Assembly: GCF_046630445.1 (NCBI RefSeq)
Contig: NC_092337.1
Coordinates: 370,193,501-370,257,500, forward strand
DNA: 64,000 bases
Reading direction: 5' to 3'
Source: Rutidosis leptorrhynchoides
Taxonomy: Eukaryota > Streptophyta > Magnoliopsida > Asterales > Asteraceae
Made by a program: the position numbers and the translations under genes. The notes under the pieces are model-generated. The model had not been told where the DNA came from. It saw only the letters and a list, made by a program, of their open reading frames with translations, and made no database searches. Positions 15,469 to 28,632 of this stretch are shown piece after piece; position 1 is the stretch's first letter; every line of letters starts with the position of its first letter.

Positions 15469-15862
15469 GGTGGTCTTAGTGAACCAGGTTTTGCATTAGT
15501 GTGTCTAACTGATAGTTGTTTAGTTGCATTAGCGAGTCTGGACTTCGACTGTGTCTGCATGTCAAAAGTTTTTCTTATCATTCGTGTCAAAAATCATCTA
15601 CTTATTATCTTTAGGAAATTACCTGCTTATCATTCCTAGTCTAGACACATCTTACTGCATTGATTGCATGAATAGTGTATAGATAAAATTCATATCTTAG
15701 CGTATCTGTTATTGTTACCATTGCCTGACAGCTTTCGTAGATTACTCCGTAACTTATGGGATTTTAGTATTATATATGCATATGTAAATTATGTATTGCA
15801 GGGTACTAATCTACATCCTATAATCTATTTCTTATCGAAAATCCTTCATCTGATCGTACGAG

Positions 15863-16396
15863 ATGAATCCCTCAACCAGTTCAAGTCCCTCATATTTCGA
15901 TAGCTATTTCGATAGTTATTCCGACAGCTATTCCAACATGGATATTCACCTAAGCTCCGAAAGTGGTGTCACCAGAATGAATCAATCAATCAGCCATCCC
16001 CAATTCATCTGATGTGTTCGTAGCCTCCTCATTCATTGGAGACAAGAAGAAGGTGATCCTTTTCATCCACCACATTGTCCTCTTGGCGAAGAACCTGAAT
16101 CGCTTACCGGCGAACCTGTTCGAGACACCATTTTCTCTCTCATTTCCAGAGTGTCTCGTCACGATTATATATTATCTCAAATAATAAACCTTATTCATCA
16201 GATCGTTTCGACCGACAATCATCCCGGAATAATAGAAGAAGTCAACGAACTTCGCGCTCGAGTAATCAATTTAGAAAATATGGTGCAAAATTTACCAGCT
16301 TCAGCAACATCATCGGCACCAACAGTACCATCAATAACAGCACCAGTATCATCAACAATCCATGCCTCAATATCTCATTCTGTACCTCGAGTATAA
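15863..16396 (+). pseudogene. Element C accessory ORF, homologue of A ORF2, one in-frame stop
   Basis: The frame runs 178 codons from ATG 15863 to TAA 16394-16396 and is broken only by TGA at 16010-16012, where A has an open frame (near its MNWGWVRSR). The start is Ser/Tyr/Asp-rich (SYFDSYFDSYSDSY-like repeats). The shared core is WRQEEGDPFH, LGEEPESLTGEPVRDTIFSL, RVSRHDYILSQIINLIHQIV and GIIEEVNELRARVINLENMV, followed by a Ser/Thr/Pro tail. The stop differs from that of A, so both descend from an intact gene. The function is unknown and I recognise no family. It lies ~400 nt after the PBS. Confidence 0.75.
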
Positions 16397-16633
16397 TCAT
16401 CAATCTATGTATCATTCTACATTAATTATCTTCGTTCTTCATGACGATTATGTAATCTCTAATGTTTTAGAGGTTATGTATTCTAGTTCTAACGGTAAAT
16501 CAAATGAGTTTAATATTATATTGACTCATTAAATCCATGGTTACATCTGAATAAAATATATATGTATATATGTTTTCATAAAGATTGTAATTAAAAATTC
16601 TTTTGTACAAACTGTTAATGGTGAAAATATTTT

Positions 16634-16652
16634 AACGGGTAGGTAATACCCG
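16634..16652 (+). other. Internal PPT-like motif (candidate central PPT) in element C
   Basis: AACGGGTAGGTAATACCCG, identical to the motif in A (6035-6053). It shares AACGGGTAGGTA with the 3' PPT of C at 19649-19661. Confidence 0.6.
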
Positions 16653-16954
16653 AGGAATATTTAGTTTTCACTTTAATAAGTTATACTGTACATTCTTCGA
16701 ATCTGATTCAACATTCATTTACTATCCTACTTACATCTACAGAGATACGAATCCGTTCACCGTAGAATAACCATTTTCATCCAATTTCATATTTGGATTT
16801 TGATTTACCAGAATCCAACAAGTGGCATAATGAAGAAAACATTGGACAAAATAAAAATTTGTTAGAAACAAACGAATTAACTGTGAGAAATTTTATTAAG
16901 AATCCACGCTAACAAAAATCCTAGCTAACTGTTCCTAGCTAACTGATTACACTT

Positions 16955-17095
16955 TATTTATCGCAGTTTATTTATCGCAATTTAATTATCGCAATTTTAT
17001 TTATCGTCATTTAATTTCTGTTATTTACTTTACACACTTTATTTATCGTCATTTAATTTCTGTTATTTATTTTACGCACTTTAAATATCGGGACA
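16955..17095. repeat. Degenerate TTTATTTATCGYA tandem repeat
   Basis: Units such as TTTATTTATCGCAG, TTTAATTATCGCAA and TTTATTTATCGTCA follow one another. The reverse complement resembles the GCGATAATTAAAAGT-type repeat in element X at 52440-52590. Confidence 0.65.
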
Positions 17096-19890
17096 CGTAT
17101 ACAAGGTTTTGATATATCATATCGACGCATCTATATATATTATTTGGAATAACCATAGATACTCTATATGCAGTAATGATCGAGTTCTCTATACAGGGTT
17201 GAGGTTGATTCTACAATAATATATATACTTTGAGTTGTGATCGAGTCTGAGACATGTACACAGGTCACGATACGTATTAATTAATTCGAATATTATATAT
17301 TAAACTATATATGAATTATTGGACTGTTAACTGTGGACTATCGACTGTGGACTAATAATGTTGGATAACTAAAATGAATTAAAATATTGATTATAACATA
17401 TGAAACTAAAAACTTCTTCAAGTTTGCCACTTGACTTCATCTTAAACCTCAATTGTATCTTGACGATTACAATCTGCGTTCAAACCTTTCATGATTCTTG
17501 AAAACACCTCAATCGAGAGGATGAACCAACCGCACTTCGTCTACGGAAGGAAAGATTTATGCATATAGTTATACACCTGAAAAACACTCTGAACCTGAGT
17601 AAACGTTTAACACGTGTCTGTGCTAGCTCCTTTGGCATTGTTATTACCAAAAATAACATTGCAACTCTTTTCAAATTAGCCAAATTTGTCACAGCTCCAG
17701 CAAGTCAACTTCGACTTTTCAGTCGGACTAGCCTTACTATAACCTTGATATATATGCGTGCTCTTTTATTGTTACCGGGGAACCTTTTATATTCCACCAT
17801 ATTATCAGCAGATGTACCAGCAACCTCATCGCTCCTTGGTTTAAATATCTCTGACAAATCACTATATTTATCTATTGAAGTCTCATCATGTACTCATCCG
17901 CATCTTGTAACAAGAATTGTCATACCAATTACCGGAAATCAGCAAATCTGTATTGTGAGTCTCGCAACGTTTCCACAACAATAGTTATATGTATCCATAT
18001 AACATTTATCTCTTAGAACTATGATCTTCCATTCCGAAATTCTGAAAAGCACCCAGTCTGCGAATTAATACTCTAAATTTTGAAAAGTTGAATGAGGCAA
18101 AAAAACTGTAAACGACCTCAACAACCAAAAGTTGATGATAAATAATTGTATGTTGGCAAAGCTCAGAAAAAGTTTAAAACTGAAAAACTGATTGAGCAAA
18201 CTACGAAGGAGTCTCTGAAAAAATCACAAGGACTAAACTTGTCCATTAAGAATTCTGATGATTCTGTTTATGATGAAATCTTTAGCAAATGCCTTGCTTC
18301 TGACTCCAAACTCTTGCGGACAAATTTTCTTCACCATCCTTCGATATTAGAAATTCCAAGATATCAACGTATCTTTCATTATAAATATCCTCCATATTTC
18401 TGAAGATATTTTCATAACTATTCTTATCTGAAATCATTAATCTCTTAGTGCTATCAGTGTTACATCATATAGAAACTGTTAGTTTCTATATTCTGTAAAC
18501 TTTTGAGCTTAAAATATGAATGTTATTGAAGTAATGTTGGGAACTGATGCATGAGTTAATATAATATAATGACACTTGATCAACGTGATTATATTACAGT
18601 AAGTCATGCTAAGTTTATAATGGGACGTGATGATTCACAGATCATAACGTCATCATGTGCCATGTTACATAACTCTTTCATTCTGCTTAACTTCTGAACA
18701 TATCAAGAAAGTATATTCTTGATAGTTCTATTCTCAGTGATTCTGGTAATTTGACAAATCAAATCGTGTGATTTCATTCTTTCTTGTTTAGAACATTAAG
18801 TTCATTCGAAATTTCACACCGACGGATTCTGGACCATTATTTGCGAAAAGAAAACAAAAGCACGGAGCTCCGAAATAGAAGGGGGTATAAATCGTAGCAA
18901 ATAAGAGAGAACATTAACTGTGAATGATAATATTATAGAAGACGAAAATGGGGACTCCAAAATATAAGAGAAAATATAAAGCCCGATAACAACAAATAAA
19001 TTACAAACCGTGGATATTAATACGAATAGCAATATAAAGACACGGTATAAATAAGAATAGTATCATCCCAAGGTAATAGTAGAAGTAAACAGATTTTTCT
19101 AGTGGAAGATTGAAAAGAAGGATGACAGAAATGATAATTAGGAAAATATCAAGGATTAGAATTGGATTAAGCATTTCCACAATCTTTTGGAGGTATGAAC
19201 TAAGAAAGAGAGTATAGGAATGGTGAGAATAATGGAAAGGAAGAGCTTAATTTATAATGGAAATATCAGACAGAGAAATCGAGGCAGACCACCGTATTTA
19301 ATTATAGAGATCTTAATTTCCTTATTCGCCGAAGAATCAAATCTTTTAGATTTCGAAGATTTTCTTTAAATCCCTTGAATTCCGGAATTCAATCGAGACA
19401 ACGTCAGAAGTTAAGACGAACCTTATTTTCTGAATTCAGCCATGACTAGTAAAAAGTTATGATGAAACTTGTCTTTCTCATTTCACTCTTTTGTGATAGC
19501 TTCACTCGTACTCTTCACATAAACGGATTGTTTCATCCATATTACCAACTGATGAGAAAAACTATGATTTCTAGCTCGTATTCGTCATGAAAACATTTTT
19601 ATTGTTAGCCATGACCACCTCACTCAAATTTTGGGACGAAATTTTTTTAACGGGTAGGTACTGTGACGATCCGAGAATTTCCGACCAAATTTAAACTTAA
19701 TCTTTATATGATTTCGACACGATAAAGAAAGTCTGTAAGGTTGAGTCGCAAAAAGTTTGAACTGTTTCATATATTCATTTGACATTCGACCATTCTCGAC
19801 GATTCACGAACAATTAGGTGTAAGTAGAAAATGTATATATATGTGTATATGTATATGTATAAACAAAAGTGCATATATGATTACATGTAT

Positions 19891-20042
<152 letters not shown>

Positions 20043-21261
20043 TATACATAAGTAACATTATAAATATAATAATATACATTCATAATAGATAAATATTAGA
20101 GATTCAATATATTATGTAATGGGTAAATATGATACAATTAATAAATTGTAAAGGTAATTACAAATTAAAATATAGTTAATAATATTATTATTATTACTTT
20201 CATTATCATTAAAAAAGTTTTAAAATTAACATTATTGAATCATTATTTGTATCATTGTTATTAGTAAAATTATAAGTTTAATTATCATTAGGGTTATTAG
20301 AAGTATTATCATTAATTTGATTACTAAAATTATCATTTTATTTAAAATCGTTATTATTATCATTCTTATCATTATTATTAATTTATTTAAGAATTATTAA
20401 TATCAATTAAAGTATTGAAACCGTGCAGATAAGAAACAAGATTCTGTTTTACATCCCTTTTAAATTATATTTCTTTTTCTGTATTTCTGTTTACATGTGA
20501 TTCTTGGTCGACTTATTTACACTACCAAACAATTCCCAAATCAACTTTTGTTACAAATTACTTGATCCTATGCTCAAAACTCACCCACGTACATCACCTT
20601 CCTTCTTGCTACTTCTGTCTTGATTGATTGAGCACCACAACCATAGTAAACCACCTTCTTCACCTCGACAACCACCATCTTCCAACAAACTACCTACTCC
20701 AATCTTTATTCGAAACCACAATCCTCACTTGGCTACATATGACCACCACGATATACAACACCACCACTAGATCATTAAAATCGCAAAATGTTCTCTATGA
20801 ACTGCTGTTAAACTTTTCTGATCGAACACAAACCAACAAGAACACCGACTAAGTTGTTTCCTTCCCAAATCAACCGAGACCCATGCTATTTTGGTTTCGG
20901 TTCAATACAAACCCACAAGACTATCAAAACTTAACCCAATAAGCCATCCTCCATATAAATTCTGCTGCTATTCGATATCTACAACAGTTTCGATCACCAC
21001 CCTATTTATTATTATTTTTATTTATTTAGTTTTTATGATCGAGCCATCATCAATTTAAACTCGTCACAGTAATTAACCACCACCCTATCACCGGATACCA
21101 CCTTTCTCTTCCTCTCCTTCATGTTAACAACCACCATCGACAAATTTTAGACTAATCTTCAAGACCACCGTAACCATTGAAACCCATCCAAAATCATTTA
21201 TGAAACTCCTGCTAAATTCCTTCGAACGATTCTGGTTCAGCAGACCCAAACCACAGCACAA

Positions 21262-21264
<3 letters not shown>

Positions 21265-21305
<41 letters not shown>

Positions 21306-21318
21306 CTCTCTTCTCTCT
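21265..21318. repeat. (CT)n microsatellite in C 3' LTR
   Basis: A run of CT dinucleotides with one GC interruption, much longer than in the sister LTR. Confidence 0.93.
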
Positions 21319-23632
21319 CACCTCTTCCTAATTGTTTTTCTTCTTAGTAAACCACGATCAACAATCATAATCACTCCACCTCTCACCAACACGACAACCA
21401 ACCTACAATTGATATGTTTCTATTCATGTTCGAGATCTTACTAGTTGCAGCCCGAAAACCATTACAAGTGTGTGCCATTCTACTTCTATTCGGGTCAAAT
21501 CAAACTAAACACCTTATAATAAAGTACTGCTACTGTTTAGATCTCCATCCTTTTTCTGTTTCGCTAAAACTGCTGCAACCGAAGAAAATAAATAAAGAAT
21601 GATGATGATGAAACAATGAAAAAGAAGACACTTATAATCATACTTGATTATTTATTTTACTATTGTCGGTAACCTGTCCTTTTTGATTATGAATTTGATA
21701 ATGGAAGATGATCTGTAAAGTGACGACTGCAGATTGATTCATTCGTATCTGTTTCTGTTCGAGGATCAGCATCGTGCCATGGACCGTAACATGGTTAGGT
21801 TATCGGGCTATGAATTTTTCTGTTGGATTTAGGAAAATACTGTGGGCCGTAAGCCTTGTTTTAGTTATAGGGCCATTGCATGTTTTAAGTGTTGGGTCGA
21901 GAATTATTTTAGTCATTGGGTCATTTGTGTTGTTAGCCTAAGAAGCACCTTGTGACTTCTACTACAGCGAGATAAATGATGATGATGTTTATGATTATGA
22001 TAATAATGATATTATGATAGATGGTGATGGCGAGTTGTGTTAAACAAAGATGGTATGTGATTATGATAATACTGTAGGGTCATGATATTGAAAATGATTA
22101 GATGATTTTGATAATGATACTTATGATAATGATCATATAGGGATGATGATGAACGAAGAGTCATGATGTTAATAGATCTTAAGACGATGATTAATGGTTA
22201 GGATATAAAGAATGATGTTTAGGTGATGATCATAATGAAATATATGATATAGTGATGGGAGAAATATGATGATATGAGATCAATGGTATGATAATGATGA
22301 TTGTGATGTTATGTTGATATTAATTCGGGTGATGATATTTATGATCATGAGTCGATGATGATAATCGAGACGGTATAAATCTTATTTTTATTATTATTAA
22401 TATCATTATTATTAAAAGTATCATTTTTATAAAAATTACCATTTTATCAAGCAAATGATATTTATAAAAATATATTTATAATATTACATAAAAATTTTAT
22501 ATTATACCTGTTAACATTATATAAAATTTCATATAACAAATTTTTTATTTTTAAAATAATACTAGTCATATATATATATATAAATATTAATATAACTACA
22601 TAAATACTAATCATTTTATATATATTCAAATTAAATATATATAACATATAATTTAAGTTATATATATAAATTCATTCGATTTCAATTATATGTGTTAATA
22701 TATATATAAATGATATAGGTTCGTGAATCCGAGGTCAACCTTGCATTGTTCAGTATCGTCGTATGCATATTTTTACTACAAAATATCGTATAGTGAGTTT
22801 CATTACTCCCTTTTTAAATGCTTTTGTAATATATATTTTTGGGACTGAGAATACATGCGCAACTTTTATAAATGTTTTACGAAATAGACACAAGTAATCG
22901 AAACTACATTATATGGTTGAATGATCGAAGCCGAATATGCCCCTTTTTAGCTTGGTAGCCTAAGAATTAGGGAACAGACCCCCTAATTGACGCGAATCCT
23001 AAAGATAGATCTATCGGGCCCAACAAGTCCCATTCTGGAATTTGGAATGCTTTAGTACTTCGATTTTATCATGTCCGATGGGTGTCTCGGAATGATGGGG
23101 ATATTCTATATCCATCTTGTTAATGTCGGTTACCAGGTGTTCAATCCATATGAATGATATTTTTATCTCTATGCATGGGACGTATATTTATGAGAACTGG
23201 AAATGAAATTCTTGTGGTCTATTAAAATGATGGAAATGATTATTTATGTTAAACTAATGAACTCACCAACCTTGTGGTTGACACTTGAAAGCATGTTTAT
23301 TCTCAGGTATTAAAGAAATCTTCCGCTGTGCATTAGCTCATTTTAAGGATATTATTGGGAGTCATTCATGGCATATTTCGAAAGACGTTGCATTCGAGTC
23401 GTTGAGTTCATCAAGATTATTATTAGGTCAATTATAGTTGAATGTATTATGAAATGGTATGCATGCCGTCAACTTTCATTGTAAAGAAAATTTGTCTTTT
23501 AAAAACGAATGCAATGTTTGTAAAATGTATCATATAGAGGTCAAGTACCTCGCGATGTAATCAACTATTATGAATCGTTTATAATAGATATGGACTTCGT
23601 CCGGATGGATTAGGACGGGTCATTTCACGTTG

Positions 23633-23978
23633 GCTGGTCGCGAGTATCTCTTACCCATCACGAGTAAAATTCGACCCGTCAATCCGTGATGCCCGTTTGA
23701 GCTACCCACGGGTATACCTGTTTACTCGCATACATATATTTAATTATATAATATATAATTTATTTTTTAATTTATTTTCATAATTATTTTCGGGTAGTGG
23801 GTATCCTTGATTAAAAATTAGTTAAAGTGCACAATTTTTAAATCCGCGGGTCACGGATACGGGCAGAAAAATTTACCCGTCGGCGGATAAACGGGTACCC
23901 GCGGGTAAAGAAAAACTCTTGGCGGTCAGGTCGTGGATATTAAGGATCACTGCCCGTCGCCCGCGTGTGCCATCTCTA
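23633..23978. mobile_element. Non-autonomous hAT element, right part
   Basis: This continues the hAT element that starts at 11443. It is rich in ACCCG/CGGGT words and ends GTGCCATCTCTA at 23978, followed by the 8-bp duplication GTTCAAGT. No coding sequence. Confidence 0.8.
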
Positions 23979-24342
23979 GTTCAAGTATTTGGTAGGCTTT
24001 GGAATGTACATGTGCTTATCTTATATAAAGAAACCACAGTAAAAACATATACATATTAATGGTCTGACAACATTAACGGAAATACAACTCAATTCGTTCT
24101 GATGGATCTCAGATCGTATTAAGAATCGAAAGTTTGAATGGCTAGTCTGGATTTCTAATCCTTGGTCATGTCTGGTTTAATTTTACTAGTTTGATGCTTG
24201 TAGTTGGTATCTCTGCGACATGTTTTCGTTTCCTTAACTCTGTGTTGCTGCAGTTCGAGCTTTTCTTCGTGTACTTGTAATTGGTTGGGCCCCCTTTTTG
24301 GCCCTTTCTCGTGTTTATAATATAATGACTTTTCGAAAAAAA
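23979..24342 (+). pseudogene. L1-type LINE, 3' end (second segment)
   Basis: When the hAT element is removed the LINE frame continues: GSSIW then ALECTCAYLI, and near 24100-24180 WISDRIKNRKFEWLVWISNP, which is the usual C-terminus of plant L1 ORF2. The 3' UTR follows, ending in a short A run at 24335-24342. Several stops are present. Confidence 0.78.
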
Positions 24343-24443
24343 ATGTAAACCTGACATCCTATCATTTCCAATATAATAATACTGGAAACGAGTGTTGTTT
24401 AATTGTTTGTGTTTATTTAGGTTTGACTCTTTTTCTTCGTTCA

Positions 24444-24955
24444 TCCCTTGATTATATACGAAATAGCAATCATAGTTCCTTGATTAATTTTTTTTGCATT
24501 TAGAATCCCTTGTTTTTCAAAAAAGTGCAATGAATGTCCATCTGTCAAACGGCCGTTAAATAAGTGTGTTAAATATTGACATGTGCATTGCATGTTAATG
24601 TACATTCGTCTTTTTACCCCATCTTCATATTCATCGTCATCTTTGTCTTCAAACCCCTAAATTTAAATAATTATTCTTCAATTATTTAACAATAAAACAA
24701 CCGATTAAAATTATAATCAAACATATAATAAATTAACAAAATTATCCTACTCCTTTTGTTCTTAGATTAAATCAAACATGTAGGGAGTAACAATCTTTTA
24801 CAAATCAAAACAAAGGATAATAAAATATTTAAAAGACTTATTTAACAACCATTTGACAAAGGACTCTGATTGCACTTTTTTAAAAAATTAAGAGATTTAA
24901 AATGCAAAAAAAATACTCAAGAACTCTAGTTGCTATTTGGTGTATAATCAAGGGA
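24444..24955. mobile_element. MITE with ~105-bp terminal inverted repeats (512 bp)
   Basis: The left end TCCCTTGATTATATACGAAA pairs with the right end TATAATCAAGGGA. The similarity runs inward for about 105 bp (AATAGCAA, then TTTTTTTTGCATTT, AAAAAAGTGCAAT, GTCAAA). There are no ORFs and the middle is AT-rich. I could not recognise the target duplication, so a Mutator-like assignment is only likely. Confidence 0.8.
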
Positions 24956-25594
24956 CAGAACATAGCAACAAGTCTTTAGGTTTTTCAAAATGAATCTATA
25001 CAATTTTTATTTTCCTTATTTATTTTAGGAAAAAGGCTTGATATGCCTAAGGCCACTTCTAACATATGAAGAATTGGAAAGAAGAAGTGTAACTTCAGTG
25101 TCACATCGGCATTGTTGAACAAAGATAGAACACTGTCATCATATATCATATGACAACAAAGATAGAACACTGTCATCATATGACAGGAATTGGATATTTT
25201 TTAGGACTAATTACCAAAAGAATATTTAACATACACGCAAAATATAGAGAAAAAAAATAAACACTTCAAAAAATGTAAAAAAATAAACATACATAAAAAA
25301 TCGTCTAATTCACCATTTATCTGTCTTCTTCCGTCTTTGTATAACTTCTTCTTCCTTTTAAAGATAATAGAAATAAGTGTGTGGTACCAATGGTAGATAA
25401 AGACGGGCCAAAGGTTAGCGGTGCCTAAACGTATACGGAGTACTTATGAACATATAGTCGTTCCTCATTAGTATAGTCGTTCCTCTAGTATAGCAAGCAT
25501 TCATTGTATAGTTCGAGAATTTCGATTGAGAATTCCTGTAATCTTTTTTCATAATTAATACTAATGATAATAGTATAGTTTCTTCCTTTTCAAA

Positions 25595-25625
<31 letters not shown>

Positions 25626-26662
25626 CAACATGTACTTAAAAAGTGATTGTTTAATATATGAATAACTAATCGGTAGAAATTAGAAAGAAGAAATGTGTAA
25701 AAATTAGTAGATGGTTACTTTCTAGGCCTATAATTTGAAATCTATATTATTTAATTTTAAATGAATTTACAACAACAACAAAAACAATAAATCATCTCAA
25801 TTCCATAAAAGTGGTGTATGAAGGAGATAAGATGCAGACAATCAGTAGATTGCTTCTCCAAACCTAGAATAAATAGAAGTTATTTCGCCGATAGAGAGAT
25901 TGCTTCCGAATGAACCTCCATCCAATAAGTAGGTTGAAAAAATAATAAAAATAAAAATATGAGACGCCATGAAAATAGTATTATCAAATTCTCATGAGTT
26001 TTAAGCCTGCATGAAGTTCAATTTAGGCTCTAAGTGACAGTTAAGTCACCAATAAATCGACGTTTGTTGTTGACTAGATCAATAAAGCCACGTTAAGTTT
26101 AAATGAATTCATTCCATTTTATTTTATTAGGAATAATAAGTAGAATTGAAATATCTACTTATGAATTAAGAATATATGACCAATTTTCAAAAAAAAAAAA
26201 AATTAATAAATAGTTTAAAAAATAAAACGCAACATCGTACCCATTATTAAATCATTTATATGCCCATATATTATTACTCTACATATATACCATAAGTTCC
26301 ACCAACACAATAAGTTCCACCAACACAAGCAATTTAAATGTAAGGGGAATGTAGATCCCTTTGAACACGGGTTAGTATCTTTGTAAAGCATTATTCTAGT
26401 CATCCTCAAAATGACTTGTGAACTTGTAATGTTCCATTATCCTTTTTATTATACTATTCTTTTTATTATATCATTATTATATATTATATTATATATGCCA
26501 AAATACCAACTTTTGTCAACCAAAACAATTAAACCAACAAAGTAGCCAGCCAACCAACCATAGTACCATTCTCCACCCACCAAAACTTCACCTTTTTTAC
26601 ATCTATTTAAACCCATTCCATGCTCCCATACACACAACACCACCACCATAAATCTCCTTTCA
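24956..26662. other. AT-rich intergenic sequence upstream of the small gene
   Basis: No gene seen. It holds a short direct repeat (ACAAAGATAGAACACTGTCA twice, ~25119 and ~25154) and a poly(A) run near 25600-25625. At the right end is the promoter side of the next gene: a TATA-like CTATTTAAA near 26603-26611, about 50 nt before the ATG, with a CA-rich leader. Confidence 0.6.
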
Positions 26663-27061
26663 ATGGATCACACTTTTAGAAGCTCCATTCAAGACGACAC
26701 CGAAGACAACGCATTCTATGCCGAACTCACAAGGCAAATACTTTTACTTACCGATGAAGACGATGAAGTGCAAATCAATAACAAGGCTGGTACAAGTTTC
26801 AACAAGAGATTGATTAGTGGTAATAATGGTGGTGGATGGTCAATGATGCACGGAAACTATTTTAGCTGGTCGGAAAATGGGGAGGTTTCGGTTCCTAGTT
26901 GGATGGAAAGGTTGTGGGCTGCAAACGGTGGCGGGACCGGGGTGTTTATACCGCGTGGTGTGGTACATAGATCAAAAAGAAGATATAACAAACCAAAAAA
27001 GAACAATGATCATAGTAGATCACAACATGCAGTAGTACACAAGAATCTTGGATCATCATAA
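26663..27061 (+). CDS. Small intronless plant gene of unknown function (132 aa)
   Basis: ATG 26663 to TAA 27059 gives 132 residues. The N-terminal third is acidic (FYAELTRQILLLTDEDDEV). The middle is Gly-rich with aromatic residues (GGGWSMMHGNYFSWSENGEV), followed by a compact block that looks conserved, VPSWMERLWAANGGGTGVF and IPRGVVHRSKRRYNKPKK. The C-terminus is basic. No signal peptide or membrane segment is visible. I believe such WMERLWAANGGGTGVFIPR proteins occur across eudicots as uncharacterised small proteins, but I cannot name a function. Support for a real gene is the TATA-like box and short leader upstream, codon-like composition, and its place in the only TE-poor part of the window. 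The basic tail could direct it to the nucleus; that is a guess. Confidence 0.82.
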   Translation: MDHTFRSSIQDDTEDNAFYAELTRQILLLTDEDDEVQINNKAGTSFNKRLISGNNGGGWSMMHGNYFSWSENGEVSVPSWMERLWAANGGGTGVFIPRGVVHRSKRRYNKPKKNNDHSRSQHAVVHKNLGSS

Positions 27062-27173
27062 GACTTCTACTTGTGTAGTACAATTTGTACCTTATAAGTT
27101 GCATGATCTTGTATCAAGAACAAACACGATTATTAAAAATGACATAAGTGTCCTCATAGTTACATGAGTAAAA

Positions 27174-27650
27174 GCAGTGTTGTAAAAGTTGGCCGACTTG
27201 GCTGACGCGTCGGCCGATGCGTCGTTTTTTTGGGTTCTCCGTCCCGTTTTTTCTGAAAACGACTCAAAAGACGGTCAAAGATAAAAGTTCGGTCAAAGAC
27301 GATCAAAGTTGGTCAAAAACAGTCAAAATCATTGAAATTTTCGTCAAGATGTGATTTGTTTTAAAATTAGAGTTTGTTTTCATTTTTTAGGCCGCTCTTT
27401 TCTCTGTGTCCTTACTGATTATGTACTCGGTAACATTAATTAAGTTTGAAGTTTGATTGTATTTAAATTTAAGTTCATATTTAAGAAATTTATGGTACAG
27501 AATCAACTATTTTATACATATATAAATATATATTTAATAAATTATCAATAAAGTCAACGTTGGTCAACGACCGATGCGTCCCCGACTCGGCCGACGCGTC
27601 CTTTTTAGGTCTCGACCGATGCGTCCCTGACTCGCGACTTTTACTTGAGT
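27174..27650. mobile_element. MITE with GACGCGTCGG-rich ends
   Basis: The left end TTGTAAAAGTTGGCCGACTTGG pairs loosely with the right end CTCGCGACTTTTACTTGAG. Both ends are rich in GATGCGTC and GACGCGTC words, and the interior has GGTCAAA repeats. A related element sits in the TGA-gene intron (29862-30590). No coding capacity. Confidence 0.6.
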
Positions 27651-27676
27651 AAAAGGCATTGATCTTAGTTGCCATG

Positions 27677-27726
27677 AGGGTGTATTTGTCAATTTAGTAC
27701 AATATATAAATTGACAAAGATACCCT
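27677..27726. repeat. 20-bp inverted repeat with 10-nt loop
   Basis: AGGGTGTATTTGTCAATTTA (27677-27696) is mirrored by TAAATTGACAAAGATACCCT (27707-27726) with few mismatches. Probably the footprint of a tiny MITE. Confidence 0.7.
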
Positions 27727-27882
27727 TACGGTAAAAATACACAGGATGAGCAGAAGGTAAGGAGGGTCTTAAGGCTCCAAGTTTGTCAATTTACAGTTTT
27801 TGGATGTTGAGTTGCGTTAAATTCCACTTTAGCCCTCTTACTTTCAATTTATACCACTTCAACGCCTTTACTTTCGCTATGT

Positions 27883-28121
27883 ACTAAACTTATCCCTTTG
27901 TACAAAATTTCATGCACAAAAGAGTGTTAAAAGTATAATTTTATCCTCCAATAGTATAGTATTTTATGAAATAATTATTATCAAGTGTAACTTTGTTAGT
28001 AAACTAAACTTATCCCTTTGTACAAAATTTCATGCACAAAAGAGTGTTAAAGTATAATTTTATCCTCCAATAGTATATTATTTTATGAAATAATTATTAT
28101 CAAGTATAACTTTGTTAGTAA
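27883..28121. repeat. Tandem duplication of a 120-bp unit
   Basis: Two almost identical copies (27883-28002 and 28003-28121), both with TTATCCCTTTGTACAAAATT. They differ by a one-base deletion and a few substitutions. Non-coding, and recent by its similarity. Confidence 0.92.
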
Positions 28122-28189
28122 GGAGGGGCGTGGGGCCCATTTCACTTGGGCAGAAAGCAAACGAACTAAGGAAAAGAAAGTGGAAAACT

Positions 28190-28264
28190 AGAAATGTGAA
28201 ATTACTAAAATGCCTCTGCGTATACCATTGTGAACATTATTGTTCACACGGGTACTTTAGTAAT
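28190..28264. repeat. Small palindromic element
   Basis: AAATTACTAAAATGCC and GGTACTTTAGTAATT are imperfect inverted arms around a perfect inner hairpin GTGAAC-ATTATT-GTTCAC. From here to 28632 I see no gene; this is the 3' flank of the TGA gene. Confidence 0.6.
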
Positions 28265-28632
28265 TCAACATGGTGCACCAATAGTATAGTGAGTAATAAT
28301 AATGCATATAAAACTGATATTTTTTAGCCAAAGTTAACAAATCTACAACAATACAACTTTCCCGGCTTACAACTCTTGCAATGAAAGTGTACATTGCTCT
28401 AGATTTGTCAATTCATACCCCAATTTACAATATCAAACACCCTATCAAAGTTAAAGGTAAGCATTTTAATTCCTCCATTAGTAGCTTCTAAAGTAAGCAA
28501 GTATAGAAGAACCGAAGCCCCTAAAAATTCGATCATATATCTTTCTCAGACTACAAAAGAAACGAAAAGAATTTTTAGTGGCTAATAGCTAAACTTACAA
28601 GATTATTGAAGCGGAAAGAGTCCGAAAATAGG

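Larger units (their letters stand above)
16397..19661 (+). other. Element C non-coding interior, with PPT at 19649-19661
   Basis: No gag or pol motif is visible. It holds the internal PPT-like motif (16634-16652), a TTTATCG-rich degenerate tandem repeat (16955-17095), a segment similar to the D LTR (17100-17350) and blocks shared with the A interior (18360-18610). The 141-codon open frame at 17559-17984 resembles no protein I know and has no counterpart in A; I do not call it a gene. GGGACGAAATTT then AACGGGTAGGTAC precede the 3' LTR. Confidence 0.7.

Noticed and set aside
17559-17984. 141-codon frame in the C interior
   Set aside because: Not conserved in A, no motif, and a long open stretch can arise by chance here.
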